Shown here in pieces: positions 1 through 9,419 of a stretch of DNA of 64,000 nt. This stretch comes from Halomonas llamarensis. GTDB taxonomy: Bacteria > Pseudomonadota > Gammaproteobacteria > Pseudomonadales > Halomonadaceae. How positions within the stretch are numbered: the first letter of the stretch is position 1; every line of letters starts with the position of its first letter. The stretch covers positions 124,001 through 188,000 of the forward strand of contig NZ_JAMJPJ010000001.1 of assembly GCF_023555005.1 (NCBI RefSeq). Reading direction: 5' to 3'. Both the position numbers and the translations under genes were made by a program. The notes beneath the pieces are model-generated. The model was not told the DNA's origin and did no database searches. It saw only the letters and a program-made list of their open reading frames with translations.

Positions 1-843
1 CACAAACTGATCACTAATACCGAAGTGAAAGCCTGCCACCGCCGCCACCGGAAGCGTGGTCACTGCGGCGCCGATGTAGGGCACAAGCACGGAAAAGCCC
101 ACCAACACAGCTAAAAGCGCCGAATACGGCAACCTAAAATAGGCAAAGGTAAAAAATGCGATCGTACCCACAATAATAATTTCAATGAACTTACCGCGGA
201 TGTAGTTGGCGATTTGTGCATCCATTTCGTGCCAAATACGCGTCATTAAATCGCGCTTTTGCGGCAGCAATGAGAGGATAAACCCCACCAACTTGTCGCG
301 ATCCTTGAGCATGAAAAAAACCAGAATCGGCACTAAAACAAGGTAGATGATCAGCGCCATAATGTTACCAAGCGAAGCCAGCGAAAGCGTTAATGCCCGC
401 TGCCCTAACTGGCTGATCTCCCGACTGGCAACGCCAATCCAACTCTGCATTTGATCCGGCGTGATCAAGTTAGGGTAGCGCGACTGCAGCTCATCCAACC
501 AATCTTGGCCACTGGCAAACATTCTGGGCGTCTCTTGCACCAGCCCCACCAGCTGGTTCCAAATTAACGGCATAAGAATGAACGCCAAGGTCAACAAGAC
601 ACTGATAAAGCCTAAGAAGACGATCACAACAGCCAGCAGGTGCGGCACACGTCGGCGCGTTAACGCACTCACCGCCCCCTGCAGCAGAAAGGCAATAATC
701 AGCGCGGTAAAAAACGGCGCCAACATGCGACCAAACCAGATAATGGCCGCAAAACCTGCGACCAATACCAATAGCAAAATGATCGCTTCTTCGTCAGAAA
801 AGTAGCGCTCTATCCAACTTTTAAAGATGGTGCGCATGGTCAT
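1..843 (-). CDS. AI-2E family transporter (PerM/YdiK type), 3' end outside window
   Basis: The reverse strand is open from an ATG at 843 to the window edge (281 codons), so the C-terminus is missing. The product is very hydrophobic: two close N-terminal membrane segments, a soluble stretch near residues 100-165, then more membrane segments with the phrase LVLVPILVFFMLKDRDKL and a late GFSVLVPYIGA segment. Both phrases are typical of the AI-2E/PerM permease family, inner-membrane proteins whose substrates are mostly unproven. The start ATG overlaps the stop of the upstream tusA gene in an ATGA arrangement, so the two are probably translationally coupled. A second ATG at 837 is an alternative start. 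The family call is firm; the substrate is not known. Confidence 0.85.
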   Translation of the reverse strand, partial: MTMRTIFKSWIERYFSDEEAIILLLVLVAGFAAIIWFGRMLAPFFTALIIAFLLQGAVSALTRRRVPHLLAVVIVFLGFISVLLTLAFILMPLIWNQLVGLVQETPRMFASGQDWLDELQSRYPNLITPDQMQSWIGVASREISQLGQRALTLSLASLGNIMALIIYLVLVPILVFFMLKDRDKLVGFILSLLPQKRDLMTRIWHEMDAQIANYIRGKFIEIIIVGTIAFFTFAYFRLPYSALLAVLVGFSVLVPYIGAAVTTLPVAAVAGFHFGISDQFV

Positions 844-1118
844 GACGCACTCACCCCTACCTTACGAATCCAGTAATAATAAACGCCTTCACGCTCCTCT
901 TGCGCTTCTAACGTATGCGCACTCTGCTCAGTGAATGACGCCATATCGCGCCATGAACCGGCATCGGTTGCACGCACCTCAAGCAGTTTACCTTCTTCTA
1001 ATGAAGCCAGCATTTGTTTTGCTTTGAGAAGCGGCAGCGGGCAGTGCAAACCGCACGCATCCAACAGCGCATCGCGCTCGCCGATACCGCGTGACTCTGT
1101 GTTCGTCTCTTTCGGCAT
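840..1118 (-). CDS. tusA: TusA/SirA-family sulfurtransferase
   Basis: This is a 92-residue protein with the family signature CGLHCPLPLLKAK near its N-terminus; Cys26 in the CPxP motif is the expected persulfide-carrying cysteine. TusA-family proteins relay sulfur in the cytoplasm, for example towards 2-thiouridine in tRNA, though many paralogues serve other sulfur-transfer routes. The length fits the family (about 80 residues plus a short N-terminal extension). The gene overlaps the downstream permease by ATGA. This tusA-permease coupling recurs in gammaproteobacteria and could mean that the paralogue is not the tRNA-specific TusA. Family certain, exact pathway inferred. Confidence 0.88.
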   Translation of the reverse strand: MPKETNTESRGIGERDALLDACGLHCPLPLLKAKQMLASLEEGKLLEVRATDAGSWRDMASFTEQSAHTLEAQEEREGVYYYWIRKVGVSAS

Positions 1119-1293
1119 TCTAACCCCGCTATATTGTGCATTTATGTGACATGATGCGAGACATCAACATCCAACGCCAAACGGTTACGATTTAACGGCA
1201 CTTCTCACCGTGAATCAATGTCACAACATCACGCACGCCTGCGTTAATACCGCTGACGTAACCCCGCTGCTTACCATCATGCAAGAGGATGCT

Positions 1294-2799
1294 ATGCCAC
1301 GTCTTCGTCTCACTCGCTATGGGTGGCTTTGTGCCGCTGCCCTGACAGCCAGTACGCTATTTTACAGCACAGGCGGCGCGGCACAGGACAACTATCTACA
1401 GAGCAACTATCCACAAAGCAACTACCCACAGGGCAACTACCAGCTACCGACGCTCAGCACTGGATCATCAACGGCCAGCAGCGAGGAGACTCGCTTAGGC
1501 CGAGCTTGGTTGCGGCAGTTCCGCGCTCAGGCGCCGCAGTGGCAAGACCCTATTGTTCATCACTATCTCGATCGTTTGGTCGCGCGCCTCGCTCCGCATA
1601 GCCATATTAACGGTATCGACACCATCACCGTGATGGTCGATAGCGCCTCGCTGAATGCGTTTGCTGTGCCGGGCGGGGTGATTGGCGTGAATGCGGGGCT
1701 CTTCGCCTTTGCTGAGGATGAAGGCGCCTTCGCCTCTGTGGTCGCCCATGAACTCGGACACATCGCCCAGCGCCATTACGCGCGTGGTACGGCGCGCGCC
1801 GAGCAGACGCAAATTCCCGCCATGGCGGCTATGCTCGCGGGCATGATAATGGCTGCCAGCGGCGCGGGCGATGCGGGTATCGCAGCGGCGATGGGGTCGC
1901 AGGCAGCCCTTTTGCAAGATCGGCTCACCTACTCGCGGCGTTATGAAGAGGAGGCGGACCGCGTGGGCCTACAAGCGCTTGCGGCCGCAGGTTACGACCC
2001 CGATGCGATGGTGCGAATGTTGCGTCAAATGCAGCACATGGCAAGGCTTCAAGGCGGCACTCCGCCCGAATTTTTGCTCACCCACCCCATCAGCGAAAAC
2101 CGCTTAAGCGATACACAAGCGCGGGCCGCGCAACTTGACGTGCCCGATTCACGCCACAGCGATACGCTCTACGACATGATGCGTGGCCGTGCGCTTTTAC
2201 ATATTCACGCCAACGACCCGCAGCAAGCCGTTACACGCATGCGCCAAGAAAATGCCGACGATGCCGCCATCGTCTACCTTGATGCACTCATTGCCGCGCG
2301 TAACGGACATACCGATCAGGCTCTTCAAACCCTCGACCGCCTAGCGCGCGCGCACCCAGATTATACCGCCCTACCCGCCTCTGCCGCTCAGGTCGCCTTA
2401 GAGGAACGCCGCTTTGAGGATGCCATTGAGCGCAGCCAGCATTTGCTCCGCTTGATGCCGGGGTATCTGCCCGCGCAATTGATTCTTGCCGAAGCTCAGC
2501 TACAGCGCGACCCGTCTGCGGCGTTTGACCTGCTGCGCGATATCGCCGCCAAGCACCCGGAGTCGCCGCAAGCCTTCAGCCTGCTGGCCGAAGCCGCCGG
2601 TCGCAGCAATCATAGCGGCTGGGGGCATTTAGCCCGCGCGGAATATTTGCAACTAACCGGCCGTGTCGACCGTGGCATTCGTCAGCTGGATATCGCACGA
2701 GATGCCGCTAAGCAAGAAAACGACACGCGAGTATTAGGGCGCATTGAGCAGCGCCGCGAGGCATTTATTCAATACCGCGAGGCGCTGGAAACGTTTTAG
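1294..2799 (+). CDS. bepA: M48 family periplasmic metalloprotease/chaperone (BepA-like)
   Basis: The 501-residue product has a signal peptide (MPRLRLTRYGWLCAAALTAS, cleavage probably after a GGAAQ-like site). It continues with an M48 protease domain carrying HELGH (first His near residue 152) and the downstream zinc ligand in EEEADRVGL, and ends in a TPR-rich half from about residue 310. BepA degrades or assists stalled outer-membrane proteins such as LptD at the BAM complex. I chose the ATG at 1294 because an AAGAGGA Shine-Dalgarno lies just upstream and the signal peptide begins there; an in-frame GTG at 1210 would bury the signal. Just after the signal is a short tandem repeat based on QSNYP. 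The gene is convergent with nadA. Confidence 0.92.
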   Translation: MPRLRLTRYGWLCAAALTASTLFYSTGGAAQDNYLQSNYPQSNYPQGNYQLPTLSTGSSTASSEETRLGRAWLRQFRAQAPQWQDPIVHHYLDRLVARLAPHSHINGIDTITVMVDSASLNAFAVPGGVIGVNAGLFAFAEDEGAFASVVAHELGHIAQRHYARGTARAEQTQIPAMAAMLAGMIMAASGAGDAGIAAAMGSQAALLQDRLTYSRRYEEEADRVGLQALAAAGYDPDAMVRMLRQMQHMARLQGGTPPEFLLTHPISENRLSDTQARAAQLDVPDSRHSDTLYDMMRGRALLHIHANDPQQAVTRMRQENADDAAIVYLDALIAARNGHTDQALQTLDRLARAHPDYTALPASAAQVALEERRFEDAIERSQHLLRLMPGYLPAQLILAEAQLQRDPSAAFDLLRDIAAKHPESPQAFSLLAEAAGRSNHSGWGHLARAEYLQLTGRVDRGIRQLDIARDAAKQENDTRVLGRIEQRREAFIQYREALETF

Positions 2800-2817
2800 C
2801 GGATGGGAATTGCAAGT

Positions 2818-2880
2818 GTAGGAGCGAAAGTTATTGTGCGCATTAAGCGGGATTCGCCCGATAAATCGGGCGTTGGCGAA
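2818..2880. repeat. REP-like palindromic element between bepA and nadA
   Basis: The interval starts with GTAGGAGCG, the usual opening of REP elements in pseudomonads, and contains a perfect 8-bp stem (CGCCCGAT at 2855-2862 and ATCGGGCG at 2865-2872) with a two-base loop. There is no T-tract on either side. It lies between two convergent genes and may act as a transcript-stabilising hairpin. Calling it REP is by resemblance only; no second copy was seen in this window. Confidence 0.45.
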
Positions 2881-2888
2881 CCTAACGG

Positions 2889-3917
2889 TTAGGGCTGAAA
2901 GTTAAGCATGCGCTCCAGCGGCTTGAGCGCTTGCTGGCGTAACGTGTCGTCGACAAAAACTTCACCGGTGCCTTCGCGCAACGCGCCGGCGAGATTATCC
3001 AGCGCGTTCATCGCCATCCATGGGCAGTGCGCACAGCTTCGACAGGTTGCGCCGTTGCCAGCGGTGGGGGCTTCAAATAGCGTTTTTGCCGACACTGCCT
3101 GCTGCATCTTAAAAAAGATACCGCGGTCGGTGGCCACGATCAGTTTATCGTTAGGCAGCGTTTGCGCGGCCTTGATAAGCTGCGAGGTCGAGCCCGCGAC
3201 ATCGGCAAGCTGAACCACCGGCTCGGGCGACTCGGGGTGAACAAGCACGGCGGCATCTGGATAAAGACGCTTTAAGTCCTCTACCCCTTTGGCTTTAAAC
3301 TCTTCGTGGACGATGCAAGCCCCATCCCACATCAGCATGTCGGCGCCGGTCTTTTTCTGGATGTAGCCACCTAAGTGTTTATCCGGTGCCCACAGAATCT
3401 TCTCGCCTTTCGCTTGCAAATGCTCGATCACGTCCACCGCAATGGAAGAGGTCACCACCCAATCCGCACGCGCTTTCACCGCCGCCGAGGTATTGGCGTA
3501 AACCACCACGGTACGGTCAGGGTGCTGATCGCAGAAGACACTGAATTCATCCGCCGGGCAACCGATATCCAGCGAGCAGGTCGCTTCTAGCGTGGGCATC
3601 AACACGCGTTTTTCCGGTGAGAGTATCTTGGCCGTTTCGCCCATAAAGCGCACACCCGCGACCACCAACGTGGTGGCGTCGTGGCGGGCGCCAACGCGTG
3701 CCATTTCGAGAGAATCTGCCACGCAACCGCCGGTCTCTTCGGCCAGCTGCTGAATGGCATCATCGGTATAATAGTGCGCCACCAGCACAGCGTTGTGCGC
3801 TGTTAACAGGCGTTTGATCTCTTCCACACGCGCCTGATCTTCCGCGGGAATCCGCGTGGGGCAGTATGCACTAGGGAGCTGCGTATCGAGCTCCGCTTGA
3901 GAAGTCATAATCGTCAT
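2889..3917 (-). CDS. nadA: quinolinate synthase NadA
   Basis: NadA condenses iminoaspartate with dihydroxyacetone phosphate to quinolinate, the first committed product of de novo NAD synthesis, using a [4Fe-4S] cluster. The protein (342 residues from ATG 3917, or 339 from ATG 3908) has the expected cysteines, in CSLDIGC and in the C-terminal CRSCAHCPW cluster motif, plus the [16 protein letters not shown] segment of the family. A longer reading from 3986 lacks support, since the family starts near the [15 protein letters not shown] region. No nadB or nadC lies nearby. Neither candidate ATG has a strong Shine-Dalgarno. The gene faces bepA tail to tail. Confidence 0.95.
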   Translation of the reverse strand: MTIMTSQAELDTQLPSAYCPTRIPAEDQARVEEIKRLLTAHNAVLVAHYYTDDAIQQLAEETGGCVADSLEMARVGARHDATTLVVAGVRFMGETAKILSPEKRVLMPTLEATCSLDIGCPADEFSVFCDQHPDRTVVVYANTSAAVKARADWVVTSSIAVDVIEHLQAKGEKILWAPDKHLGGYIQKKTGADMLMWDGACIVHEEFKAKGVEDLKRLYPDAAVLVHPESPEPVVQLADVAGSTSQLIKAAQTLPNDKLIVATDRGIFFKMQQAVSAKTLFEAPTAGNGATCRSCAHCPWMAMNALDNLAGALREGTGEVFVDDTLRQQALKPLERMLNFQP

Positions 3918-4150
3918 CGTGTCTACCACTGTGACAAACAGGGAATCCCCCTGTTGAACATCGACCGCAGCGTATGCACTCCGCACGCGCCGCGCCTAAG
4001 CAGCCAGCCGTTGCGTCTCTCGCGATGGCTGGCCTGATTGCTCCATAATTTTAGACTATTCTGCGAGTAAAATGTTGCATGCTGCAAGGGCAAAAGGTCA
4101 TACACATGCCACATGCACCGGCTACACCGACGTTTTTTTGCTGTCCACAG

Positions 4151-4186
4151 CAAAACGCCCCTGACAGCAAGCTGCCAAGGGCGTTG
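4151..4186 (-). terminator. rho-independent terminator after the tRNA-Lys genes
   Basis: On the reverse strand a long, slightly imperfect stem (AACGCCCTTGGCAGC pairing with GCTGTCAGGGGCGTT, two-base loop) is followed by TTTTG. It starts 5 bp beyond the CCA end of the second tRNA, where the tRNA transcript should end. Confidence 0.8.
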
Positions 4187-4190
4187 AATT

Positions 4191-4266
4191 TGGTGGGTCG
4201 TGTAGGATTCGAACCTACGACCAATTGATTAAAAGTCAACTGCTCTACCAACTGAGCTAACGACCC
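4191..4266 (-). tRNA. tRNA-Lys (anticodon UUU), copy 2
   Basis: A 76-nt cloverleaf reads on the reverse strand from GGGTCGTTAGCTCAG to the encoded CCA end. The acceptor stem GGGTCGT pairs with ACGACCC, the anticodon loop is CTTTTAA (UUU), and the T-arm carries GGTTCGAATCC. The sequence is identical to the copy 72 bp upstream. Confidence 0.97.
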
Positions 4267-4338
4267 TTTTTGCTAAGAACTTTTTTGCTATGATTTTATT
4301 TGCCAAGAGCTTTTTAGCAGTTTTGCACGATTCGGTAT

Positions 4339-4414
4339 TGGTGGGTCGTGTAGGATTCGAACCTACGACCAATTGATTAAAAGTCAACTGCTCTACCAAC
4401 TGAGCTAACGACCC
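4339..4414 (-). tRNA. tRNA-Lys (anticodon UUU), copy 1
   Basis: The same 76-nt sequence as the downstream copy, with encoded CCA. It is the promoter-proximal member of a two-gene tandem, probably transcribed as one precursor from the promoter at 4431-4459. Confidence 0.97.
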
Positions 4415-4430
4415 GCCCGAACGGATGCAT

Positions 4431-4459
4431 ATCCTACGTATACGGCGCGGCATCCGCAA
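4431..4459 (-). promoter_or_regulatory. sigma-70-type promoter of the tRNA-Lys operon
   Basis: On the reverse strand TTGCGG (4454-4459) and TAGGAT (4431-4436) are separated by exactly 17 bp, 16 bp upstream of the first tRNA base. Both hexamers keep the most conserved bases of the -35 and -10 consensus. Confidence 0.6.
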
Positions 4460-4492
4460 GTCTTTTTCGCCTTTCGCTGTGCTTTTTATGGC

Positions 4493-5389
4493 TTATCGAC
4501 GCTTATTTTTATGCGTCGCTTTAGGCATACCAGGCTTGCGCATGGCTTGAACCGGGCGACGTTTGTTCTTGTCGCGGCTCCAGCGGTTTTTCTCATCCGG
4601 CGTCAATTCCGGCACTTTGCGCGATTCAAGGCCCGCCAGGGTGGCCAAGTCATCGACTTCATCCTGACCCAGTTCCACCCACTCACCAGCTTTGGCGCGC
4701 TTATCGAGGAAGATGTTGCCGTAGCGCACGCGCTTCAAGCGGCTCACCGTCAGCCCTTGCGACTCCCACAAGCGACGCACCTCGCGGTTGCGGCCTTCTA
4801 GAATCACCACGTGGAACCAGGTATTAATCCCTTCACCGCCGAACTCCTGCACGTCAGTAAAACGCGCGGGGCCGTCCTCCAGCATCACCCCGTCGACCAT
4901 CGCGACGAGGTGCTCTTTTTTCACCTCGCCCATCACCCGCACGGCGTATTCGCGCTCGACCTGGGTGGAGGGATGCATCAGCCGGTTGGCAAGCTCGCCG
5001 TCGGTAGTGAAGAGCAACAGGCCGCTGGTGTTGATATCCAGCCGACCAATGGCAATCCAACGCTCGCCTTTCAAGCGCGGTAGACGATCGAACACGGTGC
5101 GACGCCCTTCCGGGTCTTTGCGTGTACACAGTTCGCCTTCAGGCTTGTTGTACATGATCACGCGGCGCGGTGTTTCTTCTTCGGTGCGCAGCGTGACGGG
5201 GCGCTCATCAAAGGTGACCTTGTCACGCAGCTCAACGCGATCGCCTAGTGTCGCGACCTGATTATTCACCCGCACCCGGCCATCGCTAATGGCTTTTTCC
5301 ATCTCACGGCGCGAGCCTAAACCCGCGCGGGCGAGGACTTTTTGCAGCTTTTCGCTGGTGACGGGGGCGGTGTTACTGTCCTGATTCAT
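4493..5389 (-). CDS. rluB: 23S rRNA pseudouridine synthase RluB
   Basis: RluB makes pseudouridine 2605 in 23S rRNA. The 298-residue product has an N-terminal S4 RNA-binding domain ([19 protein letters not shown]), the RsuA-family catalytic motif [18 protein letters not shown] with the active-site Asp, and a basic C-terminal tail rich in Lys and Arg. Start candidates are ATG 5389 and ATG 5395; either overlaps the end of scpB by about 20 bp. An upstream extension to 5476 would lie wholly inside scpB and is rejected. The order scpA-scpB-rluB is a common conserved operon. Confidence 0.93.
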   Translation of the reverse strand: MNQDSNTAPVTSEKLQKVLARAGLGSRREMEKAISDGRVRVNNQVATLGDRVELRDKVTFDERPVTLRTEEETPRRVIMYNKPEGELCTRKDPEGRRTVFDRLPRLKGERWIAIGRLDINTSGLLLFTTDGELANRLMHPSTQVEREYAVRVMGEVKKEHLVAMVDGVMLEDGPARFTDVQEFGGEGINTWFHVVILEGRNREVRRLWESQGLTVSRLKRVRYGNIFLDKRAKAGEWVELGQDEVDDLATLAGLESRKVPELTPDEKNRWSRDKNKRRPVQAMRKPGMPKATHKNKRR

Positions 5390-6155
5390 GCTCATCTGGC
5401 TTCTCTTCTGTCGACGTGCGCTCGGGCTTATCGCCACGCTGCGCACGGGCCGCGAGCCGTGCTTCCAAATCGGCAAAGCTCAGCGGCGAGTTTAACGCCG
5501 TCTCGGCGTGTGGGTCGGCCGTCTCGGCCGTCTCAGGGGGCGCATCCTGCCCCGTTTTATCGCTGGCGTCTAGGGATAAATCAGCGGCGGCGGTATCAGG
5601 ACTTTCGTCATCCGCCGTCGCCGCTGCGGTAAGCGCGTGCATCGGCGGCAGCGCGTCCAACGTTTTCAGGCCGAAGTCGTCTAAAAAACCGCGCGTGGTG
5701 GCGTAAACCGCGGGGCGTCCCGGCACATCGCGATGCCCCACCACGCGAATCCAGCCGCGCTCCATCAGCGTGCGCACAATCGAGCTCGACACACTCACGC
5801 CGCGCACCTCTTCGATATCGCCGCGAGTCACCGGCTGGCGGTAGGCAATCAGCGCCAACGTCTCCAAGAGCGCCCGCGAGTAGCGCTGTGGGCGTTCGTC
5901 CCACAGCCGCGATACCCAGGGCGACAGCCGCGGGCGAATGCGCAGCTGATAACCCGAGGCCGTCTCAATAAGCTCTAACGCACTGTCGACGTGGCGGCGC
6001 TCTAGGCGCAAAAGCGCCTGTTTGATATCGCTTCGCGGCGGGCATTCGGCATCCCGAAACAGCGTTTCCAGCCGCTCAAGCGCTAGCGGCTCACCGGCGG
6101 CGAGCAGCGCCGCTTCGAGAATATCGTCTAAGGTCGTTGCCCCGTTATCGCTCAT
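5373..6155 (-). CDS. scpB: SMC-Scp complex subunit ScpB
   Basis: ScpB is the winged-helix kleisin-associated subunit of the SMC chromosome-condensation complex. The 260-residue protein has the two winged-helix units expected, with the conserved [20 protein letters not shown] stretch followed by [15 protein letters not shown]. The last 80 or so residues are acidic and Ala/Asp/Glu-rich low-complexity sequence, longer than in model ScpBs. Its ATG overlaps the scpA stop by ATGA, indicating coupled translation. Some gammaproteobacteria of this type carry Scp proteins even where MukBEF is present elsewhere. Confidence 0.93.
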   Translation of the reverse strand: MSDNGATTLDDILEAALLAAGEPLALERLETLFRDAECPPRSDIKQALLRLERRHVDSALELIETASGYQLRIRPRLSPWVSRLWDERPQRYSRALLETLALIAYRQPVTRGDIEEVRGVSVSSSIVRTLMERGWIRVVGHRDVPGRPAVYATTRGFLDDFGLKTLDALPPMHALTAAATADDESPDTAAADLSLDASDKTGQDAPPETAETADPHAETALNSPLSFADLEARLAARAQRGDKPERTSTEEKPDEHESGQ

Positions 6156-7063
6156 GTTACGTCCTCAAACGGGCTTTCATCAGCACTCCCTTCACCGCCA
6201 TCTATCACCTCGGCTGGACCGTCTGGCGCCACTTGCCGCGCGCGTACGTGGATGGGCGAGAGCGGGGCGTTTTGTACAATGTCGATCATCGCTTCTTTGG
6301 CCAGCTCCAAAATGGCCATGAATGTGACCACCACCCCAGCGCGGCCTTCTTCCAGGGCAAAAAGCGCCTCAAAGGGGGTATCGCGACCGGGCGCACGCTG
6401 TAGCTGATCCATGATCGCGAGCATCCGTTCGCGGGTGGAGAGCACTTCGCGGCTAATATGGTGCGTCTGGGTCAGCTCGGCGCGTTTGAGAAGCCCGGCA
6501 AGTGCGCCGAGAAGCTCGTCCAGCTCGACGTCGGGATGAACGACGCGCGATTCCAACGGCGGCAACCCCGCCTGTACGCTGAACCAATCGCGCCCCATGC
6601 GCGGCAGCGTATTGAGCGACTCCGCCGCTTCTTTGAGGCGTTCGTACTCTTGCAAACGCCGGATAAGCTCAGCGCGCGGGTCTTCCTCGTCGTCGCTCTC
6701 CTCCTTGGGCGGGCGCGGCAGCAGCGTGCGCGATTTAATCTCGGCAAGCATCGCCGCCATTAACAGGTACTCACCGGCCAGCTCAATTTCCATCGCCTTC
6801 ATCAGCTCAACGTATTCGATGTACTGATGGGTAATAGCGGCGACGTTAACGTTAAGGATATCCAAGTTTTGGCGGCGAATGAGGTACAGCAGCAGATCCA
6901 GCGGCCCTTCGAAGGCCTCCAGAAACACCCGCAGCGCTTCCGGCGGAATATACAAATCCTCCGGCAGCGTTGTAATTGGCTCGTCAAAAAGCCGCGCCAC
7001 CACGTGTGTTAAAGCGGCGTCGCCGTCGGCTATTGGTTCACTGATCTCAGGCGTCTCGCTCAC
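6152..7063 (-). CDS. scpA: SMC-Scp kleisin subunit ScpA
   Basis: This 303-residue kleisin has the diagnostic N-terminal FEGPLDLLLYLIRRQNLDI motif, which binds the SMC neck, a helical middle part, and a C-terminal winged helix around VVTFMAILELAKE. It partners with ScpB and SMC in chromosome organisation. About 45 residues precede the FEGPLDLLL motif, slightly more than average. The upstream DUF2442 gene ends only 2 bp before its ATG, so that pair may lie at the head of the same transcript. Confidence 0.94.
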   Translation of the reverse strand: MSETPEISEPIADGDAALTHVVARLFDEPITTLPEDLYIPPEALRVFLEAFEGPLDLLLYLIRRQNLDILNVNVAAITHQYIEYVELMKAMEIELAGEYLLMAAMLAEIKSRTLLPRPPKEESDDEEDPRAELIRRLQEYERLKEAAESLNTLPRMGRDWFSVQAGLPPLESRVVHPDVELDELLGALAGLLKRAELTQTHHISREVLSTRERMLAIMDQLQRAPGRDTPFEALFALEEGRAGVVVTFMAILELAKEAMIDIVQNAPLSPIHVRARQVAPDGPAEVIDGGEGSADESPFEDVT

Positions 7064-7065
7064 GC

Positions 7066-7314
7066 TTAAGCAACGGCTTGTCGATGGCGCGTCATATCAC
7101 CGCGCCCCGCCAACAAACCATCAATGGAAATATCTTCATCCACCTGATCCCAATGAATTCCTCGGGCACTCAGCTCGTAATTCATTCGCTGCTCTGGCGT
7201 TGCATTCAGCAACCTCGGATACCAGGCCAGAGGCACCCCAAGGGTTCGCCCGTCACTTAGCGCCACCCAAAAATTATCGTCATCGAACGTCACACTTTTA
7301 GGAGAAGTAGTCAT
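7066..7314 (-). CDS. DUF2442 domain protein
   Basis: An 82-residue protein with the DUF2442 pattern: FDDDNFWVALSDGRTLGVPLAWYPRL followed by YELSARGIHWDQVDEDISIDGLL. The start ATG 7314 (MTTSPKSV) lies inside the 3' end of the DUF4160 gene, overlapping it by 17 bp. DUF2442 and DUF4160 genes are often adjacent in bacterial genomes and have been described as toxin-antitoxin-like pairs, but the function of either is unproven as far as I know. Family call is good, role is inference. Confidence 0.82.
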   Translation of the reverse strand: MTTSPKSVTFDDDNFWVALSDGRTLGVPLAWYPRLLNATPEQRMNYELSARGIHWDQVDEDISIDGLLAGRGDMTRHRQAVA

Positions 7315-7540
7315 GCCAGGCGGCCTCAAGTTGGTTACGGTACTGCACTACCATAGTGCTAATGTTACGTAGCTCTTTGGCATCAAACCCATCATTTTGT
7401 GCCAGCTGTACTTCAGGTGACAGCCAGAACTTTGCCTCAGAGCCTGCTTTAAACACATGGATATGAGCAGGTTCCAAGGGATCACCTTCGTTTGAATAGA
7501 AAAAGAACTTGAATCCTTGCAAGCGCAGAACCACGGGCAT
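7298..7540 (-). CDS. DUF4160 domain protein
   Basis: An 80-residue protein matching DUF4160: FKFFFYSNEGDPLEPAHIHV near the N-terminus, then AKFWLSPEVQLAQNDGF and a helical tail ending EAAWHDYF. It is the upstream member of the DUF4160-DUF2442 pair, overlapping its partner by 17 bp. The 57 bp separating it from radD hold nothing recognisable apart from a possible promoter. No function assigned with confidence. Confidence 0.85.
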   Translation of the reverse strand: MPVVLRLQGFKFFFYSNEGDPLEPAHIHVFKAGSEAKFWLSPEVQLAQNDGFDAKELRNISTMVVQYRNQLEAAWHDYFS

Positions 7541-7597
7541 GGTGCACTCCCTGCTGTACGACGATGAAGTGAAGGTGATAAAAAACTACCGGCAATG

Positions 7598-9418
7598 CTA
7601 CCTTGCCTCCGCGGCTTTGCGAAAGCGCCCTTGGTAGTCAAACAGCTTATCGCGGATTTGGAAATGCCGCCCGACCTTACGGCCGACGACAAAATCCGGG
7701 TGACGCAGGCGGCGCTGCTCGGCGATGACCGCCTCGGGTGACGTCGGTTGCCACGAAACGCCCGGTGCACGCAGATGATCGCGTAGAAAGGCCGCGTAGA
7801 AAGCGCGCCGCTGGGCGGAGGTTTCCAGCGCGAACCACTCGGCGAGGGTGGTGCCATCCTCATCGAAATACGTCACTTTCAAGCGCGGCAGCCCCCGCCC
7901 GTTGGCGGTGGCCTCTAGCTGCATACCCGCCACGCGCAGCACCCTGGCGTCTTTGAGTTTCAAGGCGTCTTTGAGCTTGTCGTCGGCGTCCACCAAAAGC
8001 TGCTGACAGCCGTGGCAGCGCCGTGCAGCGATGTCGTTTTCCGCGCCGCAGTCGCTGCATACTTTAAAGCGGAAACGAAACTCACATTGCTTTTTATCGG
8101 CGCCCGGTGCTGCGCCACGGCTATCGCTGTCAGCTTCGACCAAGCCCTGGCAGCGACGACCAAAATGCTCAAGCACGAGCTCACCGTCGCGTTTGCCCCA
8201 GAACAGGTTGGCGTGGCCACAGTCAGGGCATTCCACCTGTACCGGCTCGCTGTCGCTATCGGGCTTGGGCTCACCCACTTCTGGCGCGTAAAGATCCCAG
8301 GGGTTGCCCGCGTAGTCGAGCACCAAGCAATCCTCCTTGCCCGGCGAAAGACGCAGGCCGCGTCCGACAATTTGCTGATAGAGACTCACCGACTCGGTGG
8401 GCCGCAGTATGGCAATCAAATCCACGTGCGGCGCATCAAACCCGGTCGTTAGCACCGCGACGTTAACCAGGTATTTAAGCTCTCGCGCTTTAAACGCCTC
8501 AATCAAGCGCGTGCGCGTCTCAGACACGGTCCCACCGGTAATCAACGCCGCCTGCTCACTGGGCAGATACCCCATGATCTCTTCGGCGTGGGCGACCGTG
8601 GCGGCAAAGATCATCACGCCGACTCGCTCACGCGCGTGCCCAATGATATCAGCGATAATCTGCGGCGTGGCGCGGTTACCCGCGACCACGCGATTTAAGT
8701 CCTCCTCACGAAAAGTGCCGTGATTGCCCGGCGCCAGCGCCGAGAAATCGTAGTGCGCCACCGCCATATCGCGTCGTTCGGGCCTTGCCAGATACCCCTG
8801 CTTGACCATCAGACGCAGCGGCTGTTCGAACACGCAATCGCGGAAGAAGCTGTCGGTGCTGCCGCGCACCATGCCGTGATGGTGACGATAATAGATAAAG
8901 CCCTGCCCCAGCCGGAAGGGCGTAGCGGTTAACCCCAAAATCTTAAGCTGAGGGTTCTGGGCGCGCAGGTGATCGATCACTTGGCGGTAACTGGCGTTGT
9001 CGTCCAACGAGACGCGGTGGCACTCGTCAATCACCAGCAAGGTAAAGCCAGCATCATTAAAGCTTGCCAAGTTGCGCACCACCGACTGCACCGAGCCAAA
9101 CACCACTTGGCGCGCGGCCTCTTTGCGCTTTAGCCCGGCGCTAAAGATGTCTGCTTGTAAACCGTACGCCTCAAACTTGGCGTGGTTCTGTTCCACCAGC
9201 TCGCGCACGTGAGCCAGCACCAGCACACGCCCGCGTGCCAAGCGCGCAAGCTCGGCGATCACCAGCGATTTTCCGCTACCAGTGGGCAACACCACCACGC
9301 CTGGGTCGCTCGATTGACGAAAATGCGCCACCACGCGCTTGACCGCTTCGCGTTGGTAAGGCCGCAAACAGGGTGGCGAGCCGGAAACAGCATCGGCGGA
9401 AGGACTGGATCGAGGCAT
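7598..9418 (-). CDS. radD: DEAD/DEAH-box ATPase RadD (YejH)
   Basis: A 606-residue superfamily-2 helicase-like ATPase involved in processing recombination intermediates during double-strand break repair. Visible motifs, in order: Walker A PTGSGKS (Lys50), DECH box, LTATPFR (motif III), and motif [11 protein letters not shown]. Two zinc-finger-like pairs follow, CPDCGH and CSDCGAEN...CHGC, then a C-terminal domain; this arrangement is specific to RadD rather than generic UvrB- or RecG-type helicases. The start is ATG 9418; a TTG at 9427 would overlap the crotonase stop. It follows the crotonase gene with a TGATATG junction. Confidence 0.88.
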   Translation of the reverse strand: MPRSSPSADAVSGSPPCLRPYQREAVKRVVAHFRQSSDPGVVVLPTGSGKSLVIAELARLARGRVLVLAHVRELVEQNHAKFEAYGLQADIFSAGLKRKEAARQVVFGSVQSVVRNLASFNDAGFTLLVIDECHRVSLDDNASYRQVIDHLRAQNPQLKILGLTATPFRLGQGFIYYRHHHGMVRGSTDSFFRDCVFEQPLRLMVKQGYLARPERRDMAVAHYDFSALAPGNHGTFREEDLNRVVAGNRATPQIIADIIGHARERVGVMIFAATVAHAEEIMGYLPSEQAALITGGTVSETRTRLIEAFKARELKYLVNVAVLTTGFDAPHVDLIAILRPTESVSLYQQIVGRGLRLSPGKEDCLVLDYAGNPWDLYAPEVGEPKPDSDSEPVQVECPDCGHANLFWGKRDGELVLEHFGRRCQGLVEADSDSRGAAPGADKKQCEFRFRFKVCSDCGAENDIAARRCHGCQQLLVDADDKLKDALKLKDARVLRVAGMQLEATANGRGLPRLKVTYFDEDGTTLAEWFALETSAQRRAFYAAFLRDHLRAPGVSWQPTSPEAVIAEQRRLRHPDFVVGRKVGRHFQIRDKLFDYQGRFRKAAEAR

Positions 9419-9419
9419 A

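Noticed and set aside
4191..4414. tandem tRNA-Lys genes as an integration site for a mobile island
   Set aside because: No integrase, no partial tRNA copy and no foreign DNA flank them; the two copies are complete and lie in core genes.
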